Below, in pieces: positions 6,355-14,539 of a stretch of 22,039 nt of DNA (positions are counted from its first letter, which is position 1; every line of letters begins with the position of its first letter). Position numbers and translations under genes: made by a program. Origin of the DNA: CAZXMB01 sp964641715 (GTDB lineage: Bacteria; Desulfobacterota; BSN033; UBA1163); NCBI GenBank assembly GCA_964641715.1, contig CAZXMB010000027.1, positions 1-22,039 of the forward strand, in the 5' to 3' direction. Under the pieces are notes generated by a model, which saw only the letters and a list, made by a program, of their open reading frames with translations, made no database searches and was not told the DNA's origin.

Positions 6355-8313
6355 ATGGATTTATTGAAAAAGATCAGAATCAATTTCATGATCGGTTTGA
6401 TGATCACCGGCCTTTTCGCCCTGCTGATGGTGATTAAATTTTACCCCTTCGAATTGCTCGAAGAAAGACTCTATGACTACCGATTTAAATTGAGAGGGGC
6501 CCTCCCTCCTCCTGAGGAAATTGTGATCGCAGCGATCGACGAGAAGAGCGTTGAAAGAATCGGAAGATGGCCCTGGGGGAGAGAGAAGATCGCCGGATTG
6601 GTAAAAAAATTAGCAGAAGGCGGGGCCGAGGTGATCGTCCTTGATATTATCTTAAGCGAATCTGAAAAGAGTGACCCATTGCTCGGCCAGGCCATCCATG
6701 AGGCAGGAAATATTTTACTCCCTGTCGTTTTTGAATTTGATAAAAAACCGGACAGGCCGGATCATGAATTTCTTTTGAACCATGCCATTCGAACCATTGC
6801 CCTGCCTGAGAGATTTGAACAATACGCCCCCATCTCAGCCAAAAGGCCGCTGGTCCCTGTCCCCGAAATCATCAGGGAGGCAATGGCCTTGGGGCATGTC
6901 AATATCTTTCCCGACCCGGATGGGGTATTGAGATGGGAAGCGATGGTGATCGAATACAACGGCTATCTCTTTCCTTCGATCGACCTCCGGACAGCGGCCA
7001 TCTACCTTGGCATACCTCCCGAAAAAGTCATTTTAGAAGCAACAGATGGGGTCTATTTGGGGGAGAAAAGATATATTCCAACAGATCGTTATGGAAGAAG
7101 TCTCATCCCCTATTATGGGCCGATGTATACCTTTAAACATTATTCCATCTCGGACATTCTGGATGGAATGATAAACCCTAAACTCTTCCAGGGGAAGATT
7201 GTCCTCGTTGGTGCCACCGCGGTGGGAATTTACGACCTCCGGGTCACCCCGTATACTGCCGCAATGGCAGGGGTTGAAAAACATGCAAGCATCATTGGTT
7301 CTATCCTCCAAAACAGGTTGTTAAAAACAGTCCCTTTTTCTGCTAACCTCGTTTTTCTTTTATTAACAGGTTTTCTTTTCACCCTCCTCCTCATCAGGTT
7401 GAAAGCCACCGGAGCCGCCATCTTCACAGGGGTCTCCATCATCCTGGTGATGGGGTTCGGATACTATCTATTTGTCCAGAAGGGGCTTTGGCTTCAAATT
7501 GCCTATCCTTCGAATAATATCCTTCTCATCTTTATCACCCTCACCGCTTATAACTACGCCATAGAGGAGAAATATGCGAAAAAGATCAGGGCCATGTTCT
7601 CAAACTACGCTACAGAAAGGGTGGTCAACGAATTGATTAAAAATCCGGGCCTCTCGAAATTAGGAGGAGAGAGGAGGGAGGTCACTGTCCTCTTTTCGGA
7701 CATCAGAGGATTTACGACCTTTTCCGAAAGACATACTCCTGAAGAGGTGGTGGCCATGCTCAACGAATATCTCGCAGAGATGACCGACATCATCTTCCGC
7801 TGGGATGGAACCCTTGATAAATTTGTCGGAGACGAGATCGTTGCCTTCTGGGGTGCCCCCCTTCCCCAGGAGGACCATGCTGAACTGGCAGTGAAATGCG
7901 CCCTCCATATGGCAAAGCGTCTGAGAAAACTTCAGCTCAAATGGGAATCGGAAGGTAAAGTTCCACTCGATTCAGGAATCGGGATCAACACCGGAGAGGT
8001 CCTTGTCGGAAACATCGGAGCCGAGGGTAAAAAGATGGACTATACCGTCATCGGAGACCATGTCAACCTCGGAGCCAGGGTGGAGGGATTGACAAGAAGG
8101 TTCGATGCCCGGATCCTGATCACCGAATTCACCCTGTCGAGGATCAGGGAGGCCGTCAGAAATGGATCTATCTATCGATTAAAGATTAAGGGTCTTCAAA
8201 AGGTGACGGTCAAGGGAAAGGAAAAGCCGGTAACCATCTATAAATTAGAAGAAGGGGAATCCATTCTCACCGAATGTGAGGAAGATACGGTTCTTGCCCT
8301 CACAGAAAAATAG
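6355..8313 (+). CDS. CHASE2-domain membrane adenylate cyclase (class III)
   Basis: A 652-residue membrane signalling enzyme that would make cAMP from ATP in response to an extracytoplasmic cue. Order: N-terminal helix (10-28); periplasmic CHASE2 sensor (about 35-310, with VIAAIDEKSVERIGRWPWGR and GKIVLVGATAVGIYD); three membrane helices (about 328-403); class III cyclase domain (about 438-625). Catalytic residues are complete: metal-binding D449 (LFSDIRGFT) and D493 (FVGDEIVAFWG), transition-state N571 and R575 (GDHVNLGAR). K489 and D562 are the Lys/Asp pair that selects ATP over GTP. The start is 17 bases after the GGQ gene with a weak ribosome site. It converges on the FecR gene with 17 bases between the stops. 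Its stimulus is unknown. Confidence 0.92.
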   Translation: MDLLKKIRINFMIGLMITGLFALLMVIKFYPFELLEERLYDYRFKLRGALPPPEEIVIAAIDEKSVERIGRWPWGREKIAGLVKKLAEGGAEVIVLDIILSESEKSDPLLGQAIHEAGNILLPVVFEFDKKPDRPDHEFLLNHAIRTIALPERFEQYAPISAKRPLVPVPEIIREAMALGHVNIFPDPDGVLRWEAMVIEYNGYLFPSIDLRTAAIYLGIPPEKVILEATDGVYLGEKRYIPTDRYGRSLIPYYGPMYTFKHYSISDILDGMINPKLFQGKIVLVGATAVGIYDLRVTPYTAAMAGVEKHASIIGSILQNRLLKTVPFSANLVFLLLTGFLFTLLLIRLKATGAAIFTGVSIILVMGFGYYLFVQKGLWLQIAYPSNNILLIFITLTAYNYAIEEKYAKKIRAMFSNYATERVVNELIKNPGLSKLGGERREVTVLFSDIRGFTTFSERHTPEEVVAMLNEYLAEMTDIIFRWDGTLDKFVGDEIVAFWGAPLPQEDHAELAVKCALHMAKRLRKLQLKWESEGKVPLDSGIGINTGEVLVGNIGAEGKKMDYTVIGDHVNLGARVEGLTRRFDARILITEFTLSRIREAVRNGSIYRLKIKGLQKVTVKGKEKPVTIYKLEEGESILTECEEDTVLALTEK

Positions 8314-8330
8314 CCAAATATCCCTTAACC

Positions 8331-9191
8331 TCATGTTATTGGGCCTGGGCCGCTGGGTCGCTGGATGATACCCGGACTGGGTCGCTGGATGATACCCGGA
8401 CTGGGTCGCTGGATAATACCCGGATAAGTCTCCGTGACGGGAGGAAAGGTTGAAATCCCCGGACCGGGAGGTGTGGTCATAATCATAAAATCGAGCAGGC
8501 TTGAGGATTCCTCCATCAGGGCAAATCTATCGAATATCTTCTTTTCCTCTTCGGATGCTTTTCTCGGCTTCGATGCGGTTGCCGGTTGATCCGCATAGAT
8601 GGTCACGATCTCCCCCGCGTGGACTTCAATCACCTGGTCCGGAAATTTAGGGTTGAACACATAGACCACTCCTTCTTCGACATAGATGGTCGCTGAATTC
8701 CCGCTCTGATAGGTATGGTACTTGCACCCCCTGGCACCTGCCACTGCAACCGGGGTCTGGATCTCAAACCGGTTCGTCTTCGGCGAAGACTTGATCCGGT
8801 TGACCACCTGCGGAGGGACAATGGCTTCCACCTTTCCCCTTGGAAGTTTGATGATGGCCCTGCTTCTCGTTGGATCTGTCGAATATTCGCTGATGTCGAT
8901 TCTGCTTCGTTGGCCGATTTTGATCTGATTACCATCCATGAAAAGGATTTCAGCCTTTGAATTGCTCTTGGTCCTGATGATATCCTTTACAAATACAGGA
9001 TCTCCTGTCTTGACCGAAATGGCAGGCATGGCCCCTTCCCTCAGGACATCGACTTTTCCCTCGACAAGGGTAAATTTTCCTACCTGAGAGGATGCCCTGA
9101 TCTGTAAGACATAGAAAATCATTCCGATAATCGCAAAAAGAAAAAACCCGATTAGGGTAACCCTGCCATAAAATCTCTTTCCTTTTAACAT
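8331..9191 (-). CDS. Membrane-anchored FecR-domain protein with octapeptide-repeat tail
   Basis: A 286-residue protein with one N-terminal membrane helix (about 12-30) and a periplasmic FecR domain: FTLVEGKVDVLREG, TGDPVFVKDIIRTKSNSKAEILFMDG, and the later VAVAGARGCKYHTY with VEEGVVYV (about 40-200). It lacks the N-terminal cytoplasmic segment of true sigma-regulator FecR proteins, and no sigma factor gene is nearby, so it is more likely a structural or sensory envelope protein. The C-terminus has about three copies of PGIIQRPS and ends GPGPIT, a Pro-rich tail. The ATG is preceded by AAGGAGAGAG. It starts 11 bases after the TPR/barrel gene, so the two form an operon. FecR proteins near CHASE2 cyclases are a known recurrent arrangement. 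Confidence 0.87.
   Translation of the reverse strand: MLKGKRFYGRVTLIGFFLFAIIGMIFYVLQIRASSQVGKFTLVEGKVDVLREGAMPAISVKTGDPVFVKDIIRTKSNSKAEILFMDGNQIKIGQRSRIDISEYSTDPTRSRAIIKLPRGKVEAIVPPQVVNRIKSSPKTNRFEIQTPVAVAGARGCKYHTYQSGNSATIYVEEGVVYVFNPKFPDQVIEVHAGEIVTIYADQPATASKPRKASEEEKKIFDRFALMEESSSLLDFMIMTTPPGPGISTFPPVTETYPGIIQRPSPGIIQRPSPGIIQRPSGPGPIT
8355..8426 (-). repeat. Three tandem 24-bp units coding the FecR tail
   Basis: Three adjacent units of 24 bases (8355-8378, 8379-8402, 8403-8426) encode PGIIQRPS repeats. The first two are identical; the third differs at a few bases. High DNA identity suggests recent slippage or copying, so the copy number may vary between strains. Confidence 0.9.
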
Positions 9192-9202
9192 GATCTCTCT
9201 CC

Positions 9203-10711
9203 TTAAAAAGTATACTCGGCTCCCAGAAGAAACTGGTTCCTCCTGTATTCATAGACATCAATGTTCGAATCGACTCTCGTATGGGAGTATTGGAGATTGA
9301 GCTTCAATCCCTTTAGAATTTCCCAGCGAACTCCGGCGGAACCGTAATAGGTTCTGTCACTTCGTTCCATCCCGTAAAAGGTATGGGTATGCCGGTAATC
9401 CTGTAAAAAGATATCTCCCGATGCGGCCAGGCTCACCTTCTCAATGATCGGGAAGATGAGTCCCAGAGTGAACCGGTTTCCCATATTCTCCCAATTCCTC
9501 CCTTCCGTATGATCATCCGAGAATTCATAATAGAAATAGAGTAGCCCTTTGCCCCCTTTGAAGGGATGAAGATAGCCCGGGGATAGGCTCCATATATTTC
9601 CGTCCCGCTCTTCATTCCGATCATGATTGGGAGGGGATTGTAACATCTCCCTCCGGATGTACCCGGCCGAGAGTAAAACGATATGATCAGGTGTGATCAT
9701 GAGATGCACGGTCGGCTTGGCCTGGCTGACATGCATGTATTCCTTCTCATGAAGCCATTGATAGGTAAAAGAGGCAGGAAGGGTCAGAACGCCCCTGCTG
9801 AAGTTATAGCCCGGGGTAAGAGAAACCGACTGGTTGATAAGATTGACCCGATGGTTATCAAAATAGGTATTCGTATAGGAATAGTATTGGCCGGTAAATA
9901 CCCAGGGGTCTTTCAGGAGAGGGGTATAGATGAATCTCAGGGTCGTAATGATGCTGGAATCTTCCTCGCCGGTTATTCTCACGCCGGAGATACGTTTGGA
10001 AGGTTTCAGAACCGCATTATCATCATATTGGTAAGCGACCCCGGCCGTGACACTCCAGGGCTTATACTTTTTAACCGTCCGGGAAAGGGCATCCTCATAT
10101 TCTTTGGCAAAGGAGGCTGATTCCGAGGTCGGATCGACCGAGATGACCGCCTTTAAACTCTCTCGGGCTTCTATAAATCTCTTCTGCCTTGCATAGATTC
10201 TTGCCATCTGGATATCGGAAGCTTGAGACAGGGAGGGGTCCATTTCCTTCGCCTTCTTAAATGCCTTCAGAGCACCTTTCTCGTTCCCTTCTTTAAGGAG
10301 AATAAATCCTCTTAAGAAGAAAAGACGCCCGGGGGTTACCCTTTCTCTCTCGGCCCGGTTCATCCAATCCTTCGCCTCTTTGATCTCATTGAGATAAAAG
10401 AGGGTCTCGATGAGTTCGGGATATGCCTCCTTTACCGGCGGAGAAAGACGAAGGGCCTCTTTGAATTGGGAAGTAGACTCCCTGTAATTTCCCATCTGCT
10501 TGTAGGTCAGGCCCAGATAATAAGCGACCTGTGGAGAGTCGGGTTGCTGGCTTTTCGCTTTCATTAAAGCATCGAGGGCTTCCTCATAGTTTTCAGCCTT
10601 ATACTCTGCGATTCCTATATCAAGCAGGCTTTGGGCAGAGAGGGATTCTGTCTTCCCAATGATAAACATCGCCACCAAAAATATAAAAAATATGATTTTC
10701 TTCCTTCCCAT
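9203..10711 (-). CDS. TPR-containing outer-membrane beta-barrel protein
   Basis: A 502-residue exported protein. The signal peptide is residues 1-26, with likely cleavage after SLSA. A periplasmic block of about five TPR-like repeats follows (28-210, for example AEYKAENYEEALDALMKAKSQQPDSPQVAYYLGLTYKQMG). From about 215 the sequence becomes alternating aromatic/polar strands (FTGQYYSYTNTYF, LKLNLQYSHTRV) and ends in phenylalanine (LLGAEYTF), the usual outer-membrane barrel end signal. The layout resembles Slam/DUF560-like TPR-barrel proteins, but I do not claim that family. It starts with ATG behind GGGAGG and is the first gene of an operon with the FecR gene. It may be an export or surface-display pore; the substrate is unknown. 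Confidence 0.82.
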   Translation of the reverse strand: MGRKKIIFFIFLVAMFIIGKTESLSAQSLLDIGIAEYKAENYEEALDALMKAKSQQPDSPQVAYYLGLTYKQMGNYRESTSQFKEALRLSPPVKEAYPELIETLFYLNEIKEAKDWMNRAERERVTPGRLFFLRGFILLKEGNEKGALKAFKKAKEMDPSLSQASDIQMARIYARQKRFIEARESLKAVISVDPTSESASFAKEYEDALSRTVKKYKPWSVTAGVAYQYDDNAVLKPSKRISGVRITGEEDSSIITTLRFIYTPLLKDPWVFTGQYYSYTNTYFDNHRVNLINQSVSLTPGYNFSRGVLTLPASFTYQWLHEKEYMHVSQAKPTVHLMITPDHIVLLSAGYIRREMLQSPPNHDRNEERDGNIWSLSPGYLHPFKGGKGLLYFYYEFSDDHTEGRNWENMGNRFTLGLIFPIIEKVSLAASGDIFLQDYRHTHTFYGMERSDRTYYGSAGVRWEILKGLKLNLQYSHTRVDSNIDVYEYRRNQFLLGAEYTF

Positions 10712-10751
10712 TTTCGCCTCCCAAAGCTGAAAGTCATTAAACCGAAAAGAA

Positions 10752-10793
10752 AAAAACCTGGCTCCTTTACTGATGCCGGGTGTCAGGTTATCT
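10752..10793 (-). terminator. Leader hairpin with U-tract upstream of the TPR/barrel gene
   Basis: Read on the minus strand, AACCTG and CAGGTT form a 6-bp stem around a loop of about 23 bases, immediately followed by seven Ts. It lies within the untranslated leader predicted from the promoter at 10874-10903, about 45 bases before the start codon. It could be a weak intrinsic terminator acting as an attenuator. I see no known riboswitch consensus in this leader. Confidence 0.35.
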
Positions 10794-10873
10794 TTCCATT
10801 CTCCATCCTCCGATCAGGCGCTCAATGATTACAAAATCCCACCCACTACCCCTTGAGGCATAATGGATACAAA

Positions 10874-10903
10874 TTTTTACACATAGAATCAATAATTTGT
10901 CAA
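10874..10903 (-). promoter_or_regulatory. Promoter for the TPR/barrel-fecR operon
   Basis: A perfect TTGACA (-35, 10903-10898) is followed after 18 bases by TAAAAA (-10, 10879-10874) on the minus strand. This predicts a transcript start near 10867 and a leader of about 155 bases. Its -35 overlaps the -35 candidate of the divergent plus-strand promoter. Confidence 0.55.
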
Positions 10904-10925
10904 GAGCTATTTTAAAAACTATTTT
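10897..10925 (+). promoter_or_regulatory. Candidate promoter for the TMTC-like TPR gene
   Basis: TTGTCA (10897-10902), 17 bases and TATTTT (10920-10925) make a plausible sigma70 promoter about 100 bases upstream of the ATG at 11027. The surroundings are very A/T-rich with several TTTTAAAA palindromes, so other -10 choices exist. It shares five bases with the opposite promoter's -35. Confidence 0.4.
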
Positions 10926-11026
10926 AAAATAATTTCGAAAAATTCCACCATCCTCCTCAAAATAAAAACATGGTTTTTTGGCTTAAAATATGATATGCGA
11001 TTTCAAATATCGGAAGAACCCGATCA

Positions 11027-13009
11027 ATGAAACACATTAAGGTCATCTTACCCGTCTGTTTTATTCTTGGAATTTCCTTTCTCACTCTCTCTCCCTGTCT
11101 GAAAAACGGCTTTGTCAATCTGGACGATCAACGGTATGTCACAGAAAACAGATGGATCATGGATCCCTCCTGGAAGATCCTGAAATCGATCTTCAGCCAG
11201 TTTTACGCAGGTCATTACCACCCCCTTACCCTTCTCACTTACTCTCTCGAATTTTATCTTTTCAAATTAAACCCTTTACCTTACCATGCCACCAACCTCT
11301 TTCTCCATCTCCTTAACACTCTTCTCGTATTCTGTGTCATCCGGAGACTCCAAAGCAACCTTTTAACTTCGTCTGTAGCAGCCCTTCTCTTTTCCATACA
11401 TCCCCTCCATGTGGAATCCGTCGCCTGGATTTCCCAGAGGAAAGACCTCCTGTATTCCCTCTTTTTTCTCGGATCATGGATCTGTTATCTCCGTTACCGG
11501 GAAAAAGAGAAGTCCTCCGACTACCTCCTTTCCCTGATCTTATTCGTCCTGTCCGTTCTTTCAAAAAGCATGAGCGTCACTCTCCCCGTAGTTCTGCTTT
11601 TATCGGACTATCTTCTTCACCGCCCCTTCAATAAAAAAATTTTCTTTGAGAAAGTCCCTTTCTTCGTTCTAAGCATTCTCTTTGGAATCATTGCCTTTTT
11701 TGCCCGGGCTCACGCGGAAACAGGAGGGCCGGATTCCCTCTCCTTATTCCAACAGCTATTGAGCTTCAACTTCATACTCTTCTTCTTTCTTTCTAAATTG
11801 ATCCTTCCTGTCGGCCTCTCCTGCTATTATCCCTATTTTAAACCTGCCGGACTCTCTTTGGGTAATATGCTTTTTTATCCTCTCGTGGTCACATGCCTCT
11901 TCTTCATCGGAGTGCTTTCCAGTCGCTGGAGTAGAAAGATTCCATTCGGACTCCTTTTCCTCCTGGTCACCCTTCTTCCCGTTCTCCCGCTGAGGATCTT
12001 TGCAGAGCGTTACACCTACCTCCCTTATACAGGGATATTCTATATTATCGGAGAAGGCCTATCCTCACTTCTGACAGGCCGATTCCGGTCTGCAAAAATG
12101 GCCAGGACATTCCTTCTCATTCTCTTCACAGGAGTGATCATTACCCTGATCACCCTCTCTTATCAGAGGTGCCGGATTTGGAAAGACAGCCTTACCCTCT
12201 GGAATGATGTGCTGAGAAACTATCCGGACTTTTTAACCGCTTATCACCACCGGGGAACGACCTATCTCGATATGGGAGAATATGAGAAGGCGATCTCTGA
12301 CTACCAGAGGGTATTAAAAACTGACCCGGATCATCCGAAAATCTACTCCGTTTATCATAACCTCGGGGCGGCCTACCATAACAGAAGGGAGTTCGATCAA
12401 GCCATTTATTATTACTCCAAATCGGTTAAAAAAAAACCGGACTATTTTCTTGCCTACCACCACCGGGGCCTCATCCATATGGAAAGGAAGGAATTCCAGC
12501 GGGCCCTTGAGGATTTTAATAAAGTCATCGAAATCAATCCGGGATTTGCGGAGGCCTACTACAACCGGGGCAATGTCTATATGGAGACGAATCGCCCGGA
12601 TCAGGCGATCTCCGATTATGCGAGGGCCATTGGAATCAACCCAAAATTTTACCCTGCCTATTACAATCGGGGAGTTCTCTATGCGAGAGAGGGGCTTCAT
12701 GATCAGGCCATAGCCGATTATCATCGGGCGATTCTAATTCATCCTGGGTATGCCGAAGCCTATGCTAACAGGGGGGTCTCTTATTTTCAAAAAGGCCTTT
12801 TTGAGAATGCCCTTCGGGATTTCAATAAAGCCCTTGAGGTAAATCCTGCTTATGCGGAGGCATCTTTCAACAAGGCCTTGGTTCTCGAGAAGATGGGACG
12901 AATGAGGGAAGCCTCAGAAGCCTACGAGAGGTTTATTCAGGTTGCTTCTCCTCAACATGCCAAACAGATCGACCATGCAAAAAGGAGAATCAAAACCCAC
13001 ATTCCCTGA
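11027..13009 (+). CDS. Polytopic membrane protein with C-terminal TPRs, TMTC-like glycosyltransferase candidate
   Basis: A 660-residue protein. The N-terminal ~390 residues contain about ten hydrophobic helices with a GT-C-like layout: one helix, then a first outside loop carrying the DD pair D33-D34 (FVNLDDQRY), then YHPLTLLTYSLE and HPLHVESVAWISQRKDLL. These strings are typical of the TMTC family (O-mannosyltransferases in animals, mostly uncharacterised in bacteria). Residues about 400-650 hold seven TPRs with the repeated AYYNRG/AYHHRG signature. The TPRs should face the periplasm if topology follows TMTC. GGAAG lies ten bases before the ATG. It is transcribed alone, convergent with the glycan operon. 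A lipid-linked-sugar transferase role on exported proteins is inference; no substrate is evident. Confidence 0.8.
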   Translation: MKHIKVILPVCFILGISFLTLSPCLKNGFVNLDDQRYVTENRWIMDPSWKILKSIFSQFYAGHYHPLTLLTYSLEFYLFKLNPLPYHATNLFLHLLNTLLVFCVIRRLQSNLLTSSVAALLFSIHPLHVESVAWISQRKDLLYSLFFLGSWICYLRYREKEKSSDYLLSLILFVLSVLSKSMSVTLPVVLLLSDYLLHRPFNKKIFFEKVPFFVLSILFGIIAFFARAHAETGGPDSLSLFQQLLSFNFILFFFLSKLILPVGLSCYYPYFKPAGLSLGNMLFYPLVVTCLFFIGVLSSRWSRKIPFGLLFLLVTLLPVLPLRIFAERYTYLPYTGIFYIIGEGLSSLLTGRFRSAKMARTFLLILFTGVIITLITLSYQRCRIWKDSLTLWNDVLRNYPDFLTAYHHRGTTYLDMGEYEKAISDYQRVLKTDPDHPKIYSVYHNLGAAYHNRREFDQAIYYYSKSVKKKPDYFLAYHHRGLIHMERKEFQRALEDFNKVIEINPGFAEAYYNRGNVYMETNRPDQAISDYARAIGINPKFYPAYYNRGVLYAREGLHDQAIADYHRAILIHPGYAEAYANRGVSYFQKGLFENALRDFNKALEVNPAYAEASFNKALVLEKMGRMREASEAYERFIQVASPQHAKQIDHAKRRIKTHIP

Positions 13010-13043
13010 GACTTCAATCAAAGGATGGAAGGATCAGAGGTTT

Positions 13044-14528
13044 TTACAAACAACCCCCGAATGGATTTTTAGAGCTGTATTGAGGCAATTCATATTTAAT
13101 GAAGCGGTTTTGCGGTCTGAAAGGCCTTCCTGTTAAAAACCCAATCCACTGATGAAGGCGTGTATAATTTTTTATCCTCTCCTTCTTCTTTCCCAATCTC
13201 CCCGTTTCGATGATCACCTCCTGAGTTTCCTTGATCCCCTTAATCTCCCATCCGATACTCGGGACAGTGATGTGATAATCCGAAACTTCAATGGGAAGGG
13301 GAATGGGAGGATTATTCCAGAAGGGAGAATCTTCAGGGCAATAAAAAGCCAAGACAAGAGAACGCAGTCCCCAGAGGCAACTGGCTGGCCCGGAATAATT
13401 GTCAAGAAGTCGAAGTTCTTCCCCGAAATATCCTTGAGAGACCCTGCCCTGCAAGACTCCTCCTTTCAAAATGAAGTAAGTCCAGAGCACATCCAGGGCA
13501 CGGCGGGCCAACCCTGCTTCGATCATAGGAGGTTCCTGAAGGTAAGCCGCAAGGACAGGAACGGAGGCTGCCATCCGGTAACAGATGCTTCGCCCGAGAA
13601 TCGGGATCCCTTGAGGGGTAAATACATAGAGATAAGATTGAAGCAAATCTCTGAGACTATTCTTGATGAATTCCGGATCGAACTTCGGGTTAATTTGATC
13701 GAGCCAAAATAAGCCATAATAAATGGACCAGGCATTGTAATAATCGAAAACATTCTTCGGTCCATCACTGAACCAGCCATCCCCCCGGTAGAAGGATTTA
13801 AACCTTGAGTAATGGGCTTGAGTTTCGTGATCATTATGCTCATATCCTAAGGTAGAGGCCACCTCATTGATGATCACAGGAAAGAGATGCCAATTATTAT
13901 CGTAGACCTCTTTACCATTGACCTTTAAAAGCCAATCGATGATCTTCTTTCGCTCTTTGCAGTTAAGTTTCCGCCACAAAGTCTTCCGGACAAGCCAGAT
14001 GGATAGAGCCACATCGGTTGCTTCGCATATCCTCGCGTCCCCATGGAGAATTGTTCCCCAATAGCCTGATGAATCAGGATCAGTTCCCGAGATCAATCCT
14101 CCACTGACAATCTCCTCTAAATCCGTCTCCCCACCGGTTAGCAGTTCAACCTTCTGTTTCCGACCGGAGGATAACCAAGAGCAGATCAGGGGCAATATCC
14201 GTGTGAAACCTTCCATCCTATCCTGGTGAGGCCCCCTCTTGCTTGGAGCACCGGGATAAGAGGCAAGAGAGGGCGCATCATCTCGGTAGAGAAGAAACCC
14301 AGTCACAAAGTATCTGAACAGGAAATTATATTTCTGCCTTGCCTCCGATATATGACCGCTAAAGGTTTGAAGAAGGGCAGAATCGATTTCCCTAAATGCC
14401 TTTAGAGCGGTCTTGGAAATTTTTAATTGGTCCCGGCCAAAGGAGTAGAAAATGATCCCTCTCAGAAAATAAAGAAGCCGGTTAAGGAGCATTATTATTC
14501 TTATCATGAACCGGCGAAAGAATGTCAT
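13044..14528 (-). CDS. DUF2264-family protein
   Basis: A protein of 494 residues from the chosen ATG. It matches the DUF2264 pattern: YFVTGFLLYR, SKRGPHQDRMEGFTRILPL, YWGTILHGDARICEATDVALSIW and NNWHLFPVIINEVAS, followed by YRGDGWFSDGP and FDYYNAWSIYYGLFW. This pattern suggests an (alpha/alpha)6-barrel like those of polysaccharide lyases and glycoside hydrolases, and the family is often found with carbohydrate genes. I chose ATG 14528 because AAAAGG lies four bases upstream. A TTG at 14543, overlapping the preceding stop as TTGA, would add five residues. It is the last gene of the operon. A role in trimming or modifying the glycan is inference. Confidence 0.85.
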   Translation of the reverse strand: MTFFRRFMIRIIMLLNRLLYFLRGIIFYSFGRDQLKISKTALKAFREIDSALLQTFSGHISEARQKYNFLFRYFVTGFLLYRDDAPSLASYPGAPSKRGPHQDRMEGFTRILPLICSWLSSGRKQKVELLTGGETDLEEIVSGGLISGTDPDSSGYWGTILHGDARICEATDVALSIWLVRKTLWRKLNCKERKKIIDWLLKVNGKEVYDNNWHLFPVIINEVASTLGYEHNDHETQAHYSRFKSFYRGDGWFSDGPKNVFDYYNAWSIYYGLFWLDQINPKFDPEFIKNSLRDLLQSYLYVFTPQGIPILGRSICYRMAASVPVLAAYLQEPPMIEAGLARRALDVLWTYFILKGGVLQGRVSQGYFGEELRLLDNYSGPASCLWGLRSLVLAFYCPEDSPFWNNPPIPLPIEVSDYHITVPSIGWEIKGIKETQEVIIETGRLGKKKERIKNYTRLHQWIGFLTGRPFRPQNRFIKYELPQYSSKNPFGGCL

Positions 14529-14539
14529 TGGACCTTTTC

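Noticed and set aside
8343..8426. Tandem direct repeats as a CRISPR array
   Set aside because: The units are adjacent with no spacers and lie in frame within the FecR coding sequence.
9683..10120. 145-residue plus-strand frame antisense to the barrel gene
   Set aside because: Composition fits a mirror of the barrel's coding strand; the minus strand has signal peptide, TPRs and terminal Phe.
10712..10870. Riboswitch (c-di-GMP type) in the barrel-gene leader
   Set aside because: The conserved GEMM core elements are not present; only a short hairpin with a U-tract is seen.
12314..12724. 136-residue minus-strand frame over the TPR array
   Set aside because: Its repeated pattern simply mirrors the TPR repeats on the plus strand.
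13152..13712. 186-residue plus-strand frame antisense to DUF2264
   Set aside because: No domain pattern; the DUF2264 reading on the minus strand is convincing along its whole length.
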